Of a stretch of DNA of 50,791 nucleotides, positions 34,835 through 43,174 are shown in pieces. The notes beneath the pieces were generated by a model. The model made no database searches. It was not told the DNA's origin and saw only the letters and a program-made list of their open reading frames with translations. Made by a program: the position numbers and the translations under genes. The stretch covers positions 1 through 50,791 of the forward strand of contig CALUHJ010000009.1 of the NCBI GenBank assembly GCA_944320415.1. The letters are read 5' to 3'. This stretch comes from an uncultured Bacteroidales bacterium (lineage in GTDB: Bacteria; Bacteroidota; Bacteroidia; Bacteroidales; P3). Numbering within the stretch: the first letter of the stretch is position 1; each line of letters begins with the position of its first letter.

Positions 34835-36789
34835 AAACATTTTGCATTGCCGCCATGCTGTTTGCGGCAGGTGTGTCAGTCCATTGCAACGCTCAGGAAA
34901 AATATGCCAAGGCCTATGAGAAGAAAGGCGACAAGGCATTTGAACGTGGAGACTATGCGGAAGCCCTGGAATACTACATGATGGGCAAGAAATTCATCCT
35001 CAAGCCGCTGTCGCTTATCTTCAAATGCGGAGAAGCCTGCAGGATGCTAAACGATTATGACAAGGCCGAGTATTGGTATCAAAAGGTGCTGATAGAAAAC
35101 GACACGCTGAACATAAACAAGGAATTTCCTTTATTGTACCTGCACCTGGCAGAGGTGGCCAAATGCAACGGCAACACAATTCAGGCACAACATTTCCTCA
35201 ATACCTGCCTGATGGACTGTCCCGACATAACGATACGTAAAAAAGCCAAACAGGAACTGAAAAACCTCAGGTGGATATTCGACAACAACAAGGAGAAAAA
35301 AGACATAACAGTGACAAATCTCGGAGCAAACGTGAACAACGAATTTTCCCAGTCTTCGACCTTCATATTCAAGGACAGCATTATGTTCTTCGACTCTCCG
35401 ACATTCAAACAGGAAACGGTAGACGGACAAACCCTTTATTCCGATGTCTACAACAATGTCTTCTACTGTTTCATAGACGAAGACTTCTACACCCCCGCAA
35501 AACCCCTCGACTTCGGAGAGATAAACCGCAAGAGGAAAAACACGTCCAACTTCTTTTTCGACACGCTGACGCAAACCGCATATTTCACCCGTTGCAGCAT
35601 GCGCAAGGGCAAGGACAACTGTCAGATTTATTACAGCATACTGTCAGAAGGCAAATGGAGCAAAGCCAAAAGAGTTGAGTCGGTTTATGACAAGGAATCC
35701 TCAAGCTCCTGTCCCGTTGTGACAAGAGACGAAAACGGAAAGGGCATAATGTATTTCAGCAGCAACCGTCCGGGAGGCTACGGAGGTTATGACCTGTGGT
35801 ATGTCGATTTGTCAAACGACAAGGCCAACCCAGTCAACCTCGGCCCAACCATAAATACATCGGGCAACGAGGTCACACCTCATTACTGTCACGACGAACA
35901 GTCCTTGTACTTCAGCTCGGACCATCACATGGGATACGGTGGCTTTGACATATTCCGCAGCGAAGGATGGCTTTGCCGCTGGACAACTCCGGAAAACCTC
36001 ATGCAACCGATAAACTCCACGGCCAATGACCTGTATCCTTACATAAGCATATCGGCAGAGCAGGGTTATTTCACATCAAACAGAAAGACGGAATACGCCA
36101 AGGAGAACAAAACCTGCTGCAACGACATATATCGCTGGGACAGACAAATGCCGGAGGTACCGACAGAAAAGGTGATAAAGGAAAAGGAATCGTTCAATCC
36201 GGCCTTTGATTTGCCGATAACGCTGTATTTCCACAACGACCAACCCGATCCGGGCAGCAATTCCGACACCACGGAGACATCCTACCTGGAATGCTACAAA
36301 CATTACCGCTCCCTCATAAACCAATACAAGGCCGTATGCTCACAAGGACTTAACGACAGCCTCGAAGCCATAGAGGTGGAAAGGATGGAAAGGTTCTTCA
36401 CCGACAAGATAGACAAAGGAATGACCAAGTTGGACCTTATGGCCCAATACATACTGAAACAGGTGGAGAACGGCCGGAAAGTACGCCTGCAAATAAGAGG
36501 CTATGCCTCTGCATTGTACAACGAGGGCTATAACTACATCCTGTCGGAAAGAAGGATAGTAAGCGTCGAAAACTATCTGAGAGAATGGAACGATTCCATA
36601 CTGAATCAATACTTCGACAAGAAGGACGAAAAGGGAGAAGGACAGATATCGATAGTTCAAATGGCCATGGGCAAACTGGAAAGCACCTCCGAAAATCCTG
36701 AAAACGTGGAAGAAAAACGCCGCTCGGTGTTCACCCCTCAGGCAATGCAGGAAAGGAGAATAGAAATAAAGGTGGTGGAGGTTAAATAA
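34819..36789 (+). CDS. PorE-like T9SS protein (TPR, beta-propeller, OmpA-type C-terminus)
   Basis: A 656-aa protein from ATG 34819 with a signal peptide (to NAQ). TPR-like helices (about 27-145; KGDKAFERGDYAEALEYYMMGKK) precede PD40/WD40-like propeller blades (about 170-450; MYFSSNRPGGYGGYDLWYVD, LYFSSDHHMGYGGFDIFRS), then an OmpA-like C-terminal domain (about 520-656; VRLQIRGYASALYNEGYNYILSERR). This architecture is that of PorE, a T9SS periplasmic protein thought to bind peptidoglycan. The OmpA core is degenerate (RGYAS in place of GHTD). It probably works with the adjacent PorP-like barrel. Confidence 0.85.
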   Translation: MSNILKTFCIAAMLFAAGVSVHCNAQEKYAKAYEKKGDKAFERGDYAEALEYYMMGKKFILKPLSLIFKCGEACRMLNDYDKAEYWYQKVLIENDTLNINKEFPLLYLHLAEVAKCNGNTIQAQHFLNTCLMDCPDITIRKKAKQELKNLRWIFDNNKEKKDITVTNLGANVNNEFSQSSTFIFKDSIMFFDSPTFKQETVDGQTLYSDVYNNVFYCFIDEDFYTPAKPLDFGEINRKRKNTSNFFFDTLTQTAYFTRCSMRKGKDNCQIYYSILSEGKWSKAKRVESVYDKESSSSCPVVTRDENGKGIMYFSSNRPGGYGGYDLWYVDLSNDKANPVNLGPTINTSGNEVTPHYCHDEQSLYFSSDHHMGYGGFDIFRSEGWLCRWTTPENLMQPINSTANDLYPYISISAEQGYFTSNRKTEYAKENKTCCNDIYRWDRQMPEVPTEKVIKEKESFNPAFDLPITLYFHNDQPDPGSNSDTTETSYLECYKHYRSLINQYKAVCSQGLNDSLEAIEVERMERFFTDKIDKGMTKLDLMAQYILKQVENGRKVRLQIRGYASALYNEGYNYILSERRIVSVENYLREWNDSILNQYFDKKDEKGEGQISIVQMAMGKLESTSENPENVEEKRRSVFTPQAMQERRIEIKVVEVK

Positions 36790-36833
36790 AGTCCGCAACA
36801 TACCCCACTCACACATAACAGTTTATAATATAC

Positions 36834-36878
36834 AGGCCGTGTGTCAATGACCTAACGACATTGGAGCACGGCCTTTTT
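36834..36878 (+). terminator. Terminator of the porP/porE-like operon
   Basis: AGGCCGTG (36834-36841) pairs with CACGGCCT (36867-36874), with an inner CAATG/CATTG stem, followed by T5. The rest of the gene-free interval 36790-37227 holds only the putative sigma-operon promoter; I see no convincing gene there. Confidence 0.78.
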
Positions 36879-37171
36879 GAAACGAAACCGCACCGGATCA
36901 AACAATGACTTAAAAACCGGAAGGCATATTTTCAAAAAAAACAATCTCATGACAAATGACGCATCAGGTCATCCTCACGGCATTCCGACAAAACGGCGTT
37001 TGGGAAAAATGAAACAAAGAAAGAAAAAATTCTTTTCTGAATCCGCTACGATGAAACGGCCTTTCATTTCCATCTTTTTTTCTGATTAATACAAACGGCT
37101 GTCTTTCTGAAAAATACGACAAAACAAGACAAAATAAGGGATTTGACTGCAAAAAAACATTGCAATATTTG

Positions 37172-37198
37172 TGAGAAACCGGGTGTAAGATTCGTCTA
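37172..37198 (+). promoter_or_regulatory. Candidate ECF-sigma autoregulatory promoter
   Basis: TGAGAA (37172-37177), 15-nt spacer, CGTCTA (37193-37198), about 30 bp before the sigma gene. CGTCTA is a common ECF -10 element. No housekeeping TAnnTTTGC box is found nearby, which favours self-activation, but the -35 match is loose. Confidence 0.4.
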
Positions 37199-37227
37199 AT
37201 AATATGATGAGGTGTTTATAAGACAAA

Positions 37228-37734
37228 ATGAAGACCAAGGAGGAAAAGGAAAAAGAACTGGCAGAACTGGTGAAAGAACACAATGCAAGCATATTGCGCA
37301 TATGCAAGGTGTACTTTCCATACGACTATTATCTGCGGACTAATCTGTACAATGAGATTGTATACCGTATATGGCGCGGTTTGAGTACATTTCGCAACGA
37401 CTGTTCGGTCAGGACATGGATATACAAACTGTCCATCAACACCGCGATAGAACTTTCTCAGGCAGAAAAGCGGAACAGAAAGAAAATGGAAGTCCTCTCC
37501 GAACTTGCCGACAGACTGAGCGGAGAGAAGAACCCCTTGTCAGACGAACTGTACAGAATGATAGATCGTCTGAGCTCCATGGAAAAGGCCGTCATTTACA
37601 TGTATCTCGACCGCAACCCTCAATCTGTCATAGCGGAAACACTCGGACTTACGGAAACCAATGTATCCACCATGGTCGGACGCATAAAGCAGAAGTTGAA
37701 AAAATTCAAGGAAGATGAAAACACAATCGTTTGA
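37228..37734 (+). CDS. ECF-type RNA polymerase sigma factor
   Basis: A 168-aa sigma-70 family protein. Region 2 spans about residues 10-75 (YNEIVYRIWRGLSTFRNDCSVRTWIYKL) and region 4 about 105-160 (MEKAVIYMYLDRNPQSVIAETLGLTETNVSTMVGRIKQKLKK). It lacks sigma regions 1 and 3, as ECF factors do. Its 3' end overlaps the next gene by 20 bp, the arrangement expected for a sigma/anti-sigma pair. The 5' neighbour is the porP/porE-like pair, so T9SS or envelope genes are candidate targets. Confidence 0.93.
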   Translation: MKTKEEKEKELAELVKEHNASILRICKVYFPYDYYLRTNLYNEIVYRIWRGLSTFRNDCSVRTWIYKLSINTAIELSQAEKRNRKKMEVLSELADRLSGEKNPLSDELYRMIDRLSSMEKAVIYMYLDRNPQSVIAETLGLTETNVSTMVGRIKQKLKKFKEDENTIV

Positions 37735-38347
37735 TTTGGACAATTATATTGAGGCGTGGAATGCTCAGACCATATCCGCAGGCATTACCGAGACGGACAT
37801 TGTCGAGTGCATCAAGCGCCGTTACCCGCACAGGAACAGATACAGGAAAATGATTGTTTCCGAGGCGCTTGCCCTGATACTATCCTTTGTCTTCCTGTTT
37901 TTCTTCATAGGAAGATGGGAGAGTTTCAACGATGCGTCCGCTCCCAGGGCAAGCATCATGGGAGCTGTGGCAATATGTATTGTTGCAATAGCGGATTGCG
38001 TCGCCATGCTCTTCTGCATAATCAAAGCCACCTCATATGAGGTTACAACGCTGCAAATGATAAACAACCAGAGAAGACTGCTGAAGATGGAACGTTTTGA
38101 AATGCTTGCCATACCGATAGTGCTTCCGTTTGCGGTAACATTTGTCCTTCCGGCACTGATGTGGATATTCGATGACATAAACATATACACGGATTTAAAA
38201 CATTATTGGGAGCTTACCCTGACATGCATCATCGTAGCCGTAATTGCCGTAATATTGGCGGCTTCATACATATACAGGACAAGCGTGCGCAAAATAAACG
38301 AGTGCATTGCAGACCTGGAAATAGCTTTTGAAATCAAGAAACACTAA
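37715..38347 (+). CDS. Four-helix membrane protein, probable anti-sigma factor
   Basis: A 210-aa protein: a ~45-residue soluble cytoplasmic N-terminus (LDNYIEAWNAQTISAG), then four membrane helices (about 47-68, 80-103, 130-152, 164-188) and a short C-terminal tail. It starts inside the sigma gene (20-bp overlap) and so is translationally coupled. The N-terminal sequence is not a recognisable ZAS zinc anti-sigma motif (no HXXXCXXC), so the anti-sigma role rests on position and topology. Confidence 0.65.
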   Translation: MKTQSFDLDNYIEAWNAQTISAGITETDIVECIKRRYPHRNRYRKMIVSEALALILSFVFLFFFIGRWESFNDASAPRASIMGAVAICIVAIADCVAMLFCIIKATSYEVTTLQMINNQRRLLKMERFEMLAIPIVLPFAVTFVLPALMWIFDDINIYTDLKHYWELTLTCIIVAVIAVILAASYIYRTSVRKINECIADLEIAFEIKKH

Positions 38348-38360
38348 AAAACAAAATCCT

Positions 38361-39122
38361 ATGGAGAAAGTAATCAATTTCAAAGGGTTCAAGAACTACC
38401 CTAAGGGAAATGCAAACATTGCATTGTCAAACAACAGCCTTGTGCTTTCGGATATGAGTACAACGACGAACGGTCTTGTTGTAGAGACTAACGGAGTGCC
38501 AAGCTTTGAGATAACATTCAGACCGCACACGGTTAAAAGCGGAGAAGTCTTCGGATCTACATTCAACATAATGGACGGACTCAAAAGAATAAAAACAATA
38601 GGCCAATGGGCTTTGACCGAGAATGCGAGTGGAGAATATGCCTACCTTGTAGTCAACAGTCGTCTGGAAGGCGGAAACATACAGGTTATCGGAAAGAAAA
38701 ACGGCGAAATAGTCTATACCAAAAACATAACAAACACTCAAAACGTCAATGAGCCTTACAACAACTTCATTGTTATTCTGGCAGTTGCGGTAATAGCCGT
38801 AACCTATGTGGTAGTAAAATCAACCTGCAAGAAAGAGAAAAATGTCAAAAAAGACAAGGACGGCAATACGACCGAAGTGGAAGAGAAAATAACCAAATCC
38901 ATCGGTCTGAACTGCAAGATAGCTCCGATTGTGGAAAGTGTGGCGACTATAAACCCTACTCTTGACAACACCCTTATAGAAATAGACGAGGTGATTATTT
39001 CTTCATCACGTACCTATCCCGGTGAAATACCGTCCGAATTGGATGGCGAGATAGCGGAAGTCATATTCAACACCAACGCTTTCGAAGATATAATAATAGT
39101 TGATGAAAAAATTGTTGGATAA
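38361..39122 (+). CDS. Single-pass membrane protein of unknown function in the sigma operon
   Basis: A 253-aa protein from ATG 38361. A ~130-residue N-terminal domain rich in beta strands (GLVVETNGVPSFEITFRPHT, EYAYLVVNSRLEGGNIQVIG) has no signal peptide. One helix follows (about 139-157), then a Lys/Glu-rich stretch (CKKEKNVKKDKDG) and a second domain with an acidic end. A cytoplasmic N-terminal domain is therefore likely. I recognise no family. As the third gene of the sigma operon it may be a signal input or a target of the system. Confidence 0.65.
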   Translation: MEKVINFKGFKNYPKGNANIALSNNSLVLSDMSTTTNGLVVETNGVPSFEITFRPHTVKSGEVFGSTFNIMDGLKRIKTIGQWALTENASGEYAYLVVNSRLEGGNIQVIGKKNGEIVYTKNITNTQNVNEPYNNFIVILAVAVIAVTYVVVKSTCKKEKNVKKDKDGNTTEVEEKITKSIGLNCKIAPIVESVATINPTLDNTLIEIDEVIISSSRTYPGEIPSELDGEIAEVIFNTNAFEDIIIVDEKIVG

Positions 39123-39217
39123 AGACAGTGTGTAAACGCAAAAAACAAATCATAATGAAATGACTATACAATAGTCTTGATTGAAAAATCTACGTCAATA
39201 AAATAAACTCAACTACT

Positions 39218-39256
39218 GAATGCCGTTTTCGCTTGTCGGAACGGCGTTCTTTATTT
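39218..39256 (+). terminator. Terminator of the ECF sigma operon
   Basis: A 10-bp stem with one G-U pair (39218-39227 with 39240-39249), 12-nt loop, followed by a T-rich run. Confidence 0.72.
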
Positions 39257-39281
39257 CTAATTTTCTAAAAATCAATTAATA

Positions 39282-39292
39282 CCCCCCCCCCC
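39282..39292. repeat. C11 homopolymer upstream of an outer-membrane-protein promoter
   Basis: Eleven consecutive C, 44 bp upstream of the TATCTTTGC box. Like the C13 run at 26372 it precedes a gene for an exported protein. The 39123-39591 interval also holds the sigma-operon terminator, a palindrome, the promoter and a possible 26-codon ORF. Confidence 0.8.
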
Positions 39293-39309
39293 ATTAAAAA
39301 AAATACCTA

Positions 39310-39328
39310 AATTATATGTCATATAATT
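39310..39328 (+). promoter_or_regulatory. Palindrome over the expected -33 site (candidate operator)
   Basis: AATTATAT-gtc-ATATAATT is a perfect 8-bp dyad with a 3-nt centre. It ends 8 bp before the -7 box at 39337 and covers the place where -33 should be, the layout of a repressor operator. AT-rich palindromes are not rare here, so the call is tentative. Confidence 0.45.
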
Positions 39329-39336
39329 TTTTTTCA

Positions 39337-39345
39337 TATCTTTGC
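39337..39345 (+). promoter_or_regulatory. -7 promoter box of the 259-aa outer-membrane protein gene
   Basis: TATCTTTGC, exact consensus. It gives a leader of about 240 nt before the ATG at 39592, which is unusually long for this window. Confidence 0.62.
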
Positions 39346-39373
39346 CATATTATTACAACAATTGAATGATGAT

Positions 39374-39454
39374 ATGAGACGATTTGTCACTTACACTTCT
39401 GATTTCATCTGGGAAATATGCAAGAATGACGCAGAGCAGCGTCGGCTGCAATAA
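39374..39454 (+). CDS. Possible 26-aa leader peptide
   Basis: ATG to TAA, 26 residues (MRRFVTYTSDFIWEICK...), starting about 22 nt after the predicted transcription start in the long leader of the outer-membrane-protein gene. There is no hydrophobic segment and no homology I recognise. It may be a leader peptide or chance. Confidence 0.2.
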   Translation: MRRFVTYTSDFIWEICKNDAEQRRLQ

Positions 39455-39591
39455 TCGCAGAAAGAACCACTCTGACCGACTGCGTAGCAGCCAAAATATC
39501 ATATCTTTCCAATATTGTAAAAACAGTAGTGCGAAACAGAGAACATAAGACATAAAGAAAAAGAAAAACATTATCATTAAAACTCAGTAAC

Positions 39592-40371
39592 ATGAAAAAA
39601 ACTATATTTTATATCACATCCGCCCTTTGTCTGACCTTATCCATAGGGGCGTTTGCGCAGGATTTCAAAAAGCATAATTTCGGTATAGGCGTACAGACCG
39701 ACATATTTTCAGGAAGCAGGGCGATAAACACTTTCAACCCTCCGCAATCATTCATAAATCAAGAATACAGCCATATCAAAGTATTCGATGTGAATGTAAA
39801 AAACAACTCTTATTTCGGAGCTTACTTCGAGTATCAATACAGGATTAACAAGTCATTTTCCCTTTCTGCAAGATTGGGATACAGTTACAGAAGAGTGGAC
39901 TTCAGATGGGATGTACAGTCATACCTGGACAACGGAGATTTATTTTTGGGTGAACACCCACAGGATAAAAAGAATGCAGCAGCTGTATTCAATAATATTG
40001 ATATTCCCGTATATTTCTCTTATACTCTACCCGTTAATGAACATATTTCATGGACATCTTCATTGGGTTTAGGAATTGCAGTCTCCGCTTTTAACGCGCC
40101 AAGTGACTCACGTACAGCAGAAATCTTTGACCCGGATGACGACATTCTTTCTATAAACCAGAGTCTTCATTTGTGGGAATGGGAAGTAAAACCTTACACA
40201 TTGTTTCAAACAGGTCTTGACCTCACAATTGGCACGCATCGTCTGAGATCGTACATAGGATACAAACTCTCATTGTTTAACGACTATCAATGGGAAAGCT
40301 ATGGTGAAGGTGCCAGTCCATATGAGTTTAAGTACAACCCTATATTGGTTGGTCTGACATTCTTCCTGTAG
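39592..40371 (+). CDS. Outer-membrane beta-barrel protein
   Basis: A 259-aa protein with a signal peptide (to AFAQ) and alternating amphipathic strands (FGIGVQTDIF, YFGAYFEYQYRI, SFSLSARLGYSYRR, VYFSYTLPV, RLRSYIGYKLSLF), ending in Phe-Leu, an OMP-type C-terminus (LVGLTFFL). It resembles small 8- to 10-strand barrels of the PorT/OmpA-barrel kind. Function unknown. The upstream C-tract and palindrome suggest variable or repressed expression. Confidence 0.78.
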   Translation: MKKTIFYITSALCLTLSIGAFAQDFKKHNFGIGVQTDIFSGSRAINTFNPPQSFINQEYSHIKVFDVNVKNNSYFGAYFEYQYRINKSFSLSARLGYSYRRVDFRWDVQSYLDNGDLFLGEHPQDKKNAAAVFNNIDIPVYFSYTLPVNEHISWTSSLGLGIAVSAFNAPSDSRTAEIFDPDDDILSINQSLHLWEWEVKPYTLFQTGLDLTIGTHRLRSYIGYKLSLFNDYQWESYGEGASPYEFKYNPILVGLTFFL

Positions 40372-40412
40372 TTGAAAATAAATCTGAGGAAACAGACTTT
40401 AAAAACACAAAC

Positions 40413-40444
40413 AACGCCGTCTTGACATATATCTGGACGGCGTT
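40413..40444. terminator. Bidirectional hairpin between the outer-membrane-protein gene and dppB-like gene
   Basis: A perfect 9-bp stem (40413-40421 with 40436-40444) with a 14-nt loop between convergent genes. The minus-strand RNA side is followed by a T/G-rich run, so it better fits the dppB-like transcript. Confidence 0.68.
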
Positions 40445-40448
40445 GCTA

Positions 40449-41450
40449 TTACACCCTTACCCTCGGATCCAAGATTGCATAAACAATATCGGTTATTACG
40501 TTGATTGCTATCAATATCACACAAATAACCAACAAGGCTCCCATAAGCACGGGAAAGTCATACTTGTCCAAACTGTCGACTATTACGACACCTACTCCTT
40601 TCCAATCGAATATATATTCCACAAAAACGGCTCCAGCCATAAGGCTTGCAAACCATCCGCTTATAGAACTTACTACTGGGTTAAGCGTATTTCTCAAGGC
40701 ATGTCTTCTTATTACCTGAAACATTGAGAGACCTTTTGCCTTTGCAGTGCGTATGTAGTCCTGCTCCATAACTTCATTCATGGTACTCTTGGTCAGTTCG
40801 GTTATAACCGCCAACGGCCTTATGCCCAAAGTAACAGCCGGTAAGATTATATTCTTAAGGCTAAGATACTCCCCCCTGCCGAAATCGTCAACGCTATACA
40901 GACTGCCGAACATGGACAAACCCGTATAGTCAGACAAGACAAAGGCAAATATCCAAGCTATCAATATCGCTGCAAAAAAAGAAGGCAGGCTCATGCCAAG
41001 AGAGGTAATTATAAGTATAGCCCTTTCAACCCATGTATTCTTGTAAACCGACGCAATGGCTCCAAAGAAAACACCCAAAACAAAGGCGATGGTTATACTT
41101 GCCAATGCGAGATACAAGGTATTTGGAAAAGCTTCCTGCAATATTTCACTCACAGGCTTATTGTTCTGATAGGAACGCCTTAGGTAAGGTTTTTTCAGTT
41201 CAAGATGATTGTTCTCATCCAAAGACAATGGACTTATGTCGTTGAGATAGTTAAGATACTGAACATACAAAGGTTTGTCCAATCCCAACTCTTTGTGTAT
41301 TATCTCTATGCTTTCCTGATCGGCTCTCTGTCCGAGCATCATCCGAGCAGGATCTCCGGGCAGGATGTTGAACAGCACGAACACAAGCGTCACCACTCCG
41401 AGCAACACCAAAAAACCATATCCTATCTTCTTGAGTACGAACTTAAGCAA
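40449..41450 (-). CDS. Peptide/nickel ABC transporter permease (DppB/OppB family)
   Basis: A 333-aa inner-membrane permease with six helices. The N-terminal signature LGVVTLVFVLFNILPGDPARMM and the EAA loop (EQDYIRTAKAKGLS) are typical of DppB/OppB. A ~60-residue periplasmic insert lies after the first helix. No ATPase, second permease or binding protein is next to it. It follows the DoxX gene by 9 bp and ends the DUF1599-DoxX-dppB unit. Confidence 0.88.
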   Translation of the reverse strand: MLKFVLKKIGYGFLVLLGVVTLVFVLFNILPGDPARMMLGQRADQESIEIIHKELGLDKPLYVQYLNYLNDISPLSLDENNHLELKKPYLRRSYQNNKPVSEILQEAFPNTLYLALASITIAFVLGVFFGAIASVYKNTWVERAILIITSLGMSLPSFFAAILIAWIFAFVLSDYTGLSMFGSLYSVDDFGRGEYLSLKNIILPAVTLGIRPLAVITELTKSTMNEVMEQDYIRTAKAKGLSMFQVIRRHALRNTLNPVVSSISGWFASLMAGAVFVEYIFDWKGVGVVIVDSLDKYDFPVLMGALLVICVILIAINVITDIVYAILDPRVRV

Positions 41451-41459
41451 GCCTACTTA

Positions 41460-42599
41460 TTATTTCTTTTTGAAATACTCGTCTTCATCAGGCAGACTTC
41501 TCCACGACCATTTATCCGCAACCCTGCCCTTTGATATCTTTATCACTCCGGGATTGGAGCGCAGTATGGTTTTTATGGACTTGTCATCAGAAGAATAAAA
41601 TGGAATATCCTTTACATCAAACCGTTCCTGATAACTTACACAAACATCAAGGCTCGAAGCTGTAACAATCATGGCTCTTGCCATGTCTTCTTCCACAGCT
41701 TCCCTTACAAATTCCAAAGCCTCCTCCATACCTTTTTCACTTGCTTTCCTTATATCGTATGTAGTAATCATATAAAGATCGGAAGTAGTGTCGGACAATA
41801 TGTCGAACGTATTGTCAACATCAAAGCCCAAGGCTTGCAAAGAAAAACCATCTGCAGCCACCTCATTAGTATTTTCAACTCTTGAATTGACAAAGGTCCA
41901 TACGCTATCAAAAGTCTTATTGGTCTCATACTCTGCCATAAGTTCCTCCATGTTGAACTCCTTTTCCTCGCCAGTTGAGTTGTTTCTATATGTTGCATAG
42001 CTGATAGGCGGCTTTACATCCTCCCCCACCGGCACCATCTGGTTGCCTACCTTCCACGGTCTGAAATCTATTATAGGTTCATAGACCGAATTGTAAACAG
42101 CGAAACAAACCACCAAAACTGAAAATACAGATGTTATAAGTTTGGAATTTATCTTGGACGGCACTGTAGTAACTTTCCTGTCCAACAGGAACACTCCAAG
42201 GAGAATGACATCCAATACGATATTTTTCCAGAAAGTCTGCCAGTTTGTCAACGTAATTGCATCACCGAAACAACCACAATCACTGACTCTGTTTGTCAAT
42301 GCATCAATAAATGTCAATATGGTGAAAAAGCACATTATTATTGCAGAAATCCACTTGGAGAACTTTCTGAAAAATCCGAAAAACATGATAATACCAATCA
42401 TAAACTCCAAGCAACAAAGAAAAACAGAGGCTACTATAGGCAGCCAGCCAAAAATATCCAACAGTCCGTTCAATGCAAAGGCCGTAAGATATTCCTCTAT
42501 CTTGTAGGCCGTTCCCCAAGGATCAACTGCCTTTACAAATCCCGAGTAAATAAAAACACCGCCGAAAATGGCTCTCAACACGAACAACAGACCTTTCAT
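41460..42599 (-). CDS. DoxX/MauE-like membrane protein with C-terminal soluble domain
   Basis: A 379-aa protein from ATG 42599, which gives an ATGA overlap with the DUF1599 gene's stop. Four N-terminal helices form a DoxX/MauE-like unit with a DCGCFGD motif near residue 110, the CxC pair seen in MauE-type redox proteins. A fifth helix (about 155-175) precedes a ~190-residue extracytoplasmic domain that reads like a degenerate thioredoxin-like fold (AMIVTASSLDVCVSYQERFDV). A role in envelope thiol chemistry is plausible. Confidence 0.8.
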   Translation of the reverse strand: MKGLLFVLRAIFGGVFIYSGFVKAVDPWGTAYKIEEYLTAFALNGLLDIFGWLPIVASVFLCCLEFMIGIIMFFGFFRKFSKWISAIIMCFFTILTFIDALTNRVSDCGCFGDAITLTNWQTFWKNIVLDVILLGVFLLDRKVTTVPSKINSKLITSVFSVLVVCFAVYNSVYEPIIDFRPWKVGNQMVPVGEDVKPPISYATYRNNSTGEEKEFNMEELMAEYETNKTFDSVWTFVNSRVENTNEVAADGFSLQALGFDVDNTFDILSDTTSDLYMITTYDIRKASEKGMEEALEFVREAVEEDMARAMIVTASSLDVCVSYQERFDVKDIPFYSSDDKSIKTILRSNPGVIKISKGRVADKWSWRSLPDEDEYFKKK

Positions 42600-43138
42600 T
42601 TTTCCATCAATTTTATACATACAAATACAGAATAGTTTATAATATCTTCGTAATTAGCTCCAACGCCCTCACTTACCAACGTATGACACTCATTATCTTC
42701 GATTTGTTTTATTCTCAATATTTTCATCAATATCAAATCTGTAATGGAACTAATGCGCATCTGTCTCCATGCCTCGGAATAGTCGTGGTTTTTTCTTTCC
42801 ATCAGAGACTTTGTATTTGCGATACATTTGTCGTAAAGTGAAAGTGCATATTCCGGTGTTATGTCACCTTCTTCATTACCCTGCTTCCTTTCTATTTGGA
42901 TAAGTGCCATAATACCATAGTTTATTATTCCGACAAAATCCCAAAACACATCATCATCCACAAGTTGCACTCCCAATTCCTGTATGCTTCTTATTCTGTT
43001 TGCCTTTATAAAAATCTGATCCGTAAGGGAAGGAAGTCTCAACACTCTCCAGGAAACACCATAATCGGCCATCTTTGCCTCAAAAAGCTCCCTGCATTTT
43101 TTTATGACATTATCATATTCCAAACCGGTATTATTCAT
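42596..43138 (-). CDS. DUF1599 protein with two repeats
   Basis: A 180-aa cytoplasmic protein with two copies of the DUF1599 unit: YDNVIKKCRELFEAKMADYGVSW near residue 8 and YDKCIANTKSLMERKNHDYSEAW near residue 102, each followed by SLTD/SITD...K..RI. The family is widespread in Bacteroidota and its function is unknown; the all-helical repeat recalls nucleotide-pyrophosphohydrolase-like folds (weak). It is first in the minus-strand unit and divergent from folP. Confidence 0.85.
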   Translation of the reverse strand: MNNTGLEYDNVIKKCRELFEAKMADYGVSWRVLRLPSLTDQIFIKANRIRSIQELGVQLVDDDVFWDFVGIINYGIMALIQIERKQGNEEGDITPEYALSLYDKCIANTKSLMERKNHDYSEAWRQMRISSITDLILMKILRIKQIEDNECHTLVSEGVGANYEDIINYSVFVCIKLMEK

Positions 43139-43146
43139 AAATTTAC

Positions 43147-43155
43147 TATCTTTGC
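43147..43155 (+). promoter_or_regulatory. -7 promoter box of folP-cdaA
   Basis: TATCTTTGC, 19 bp before the folP ATG at 43175, so the leader is very short (about 10 nt). Confidence 0.65.
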
Positions 43156-43174
43156 TACATTAAACGACATTCAA

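Noticed and set aside
36877..37089. 70-codon reading frame between the porE-like gene and the sigma gene
   Set aside because: It is Lys/Arg-rich with no recognisable domain, promoter or coupling; it looks like chance.
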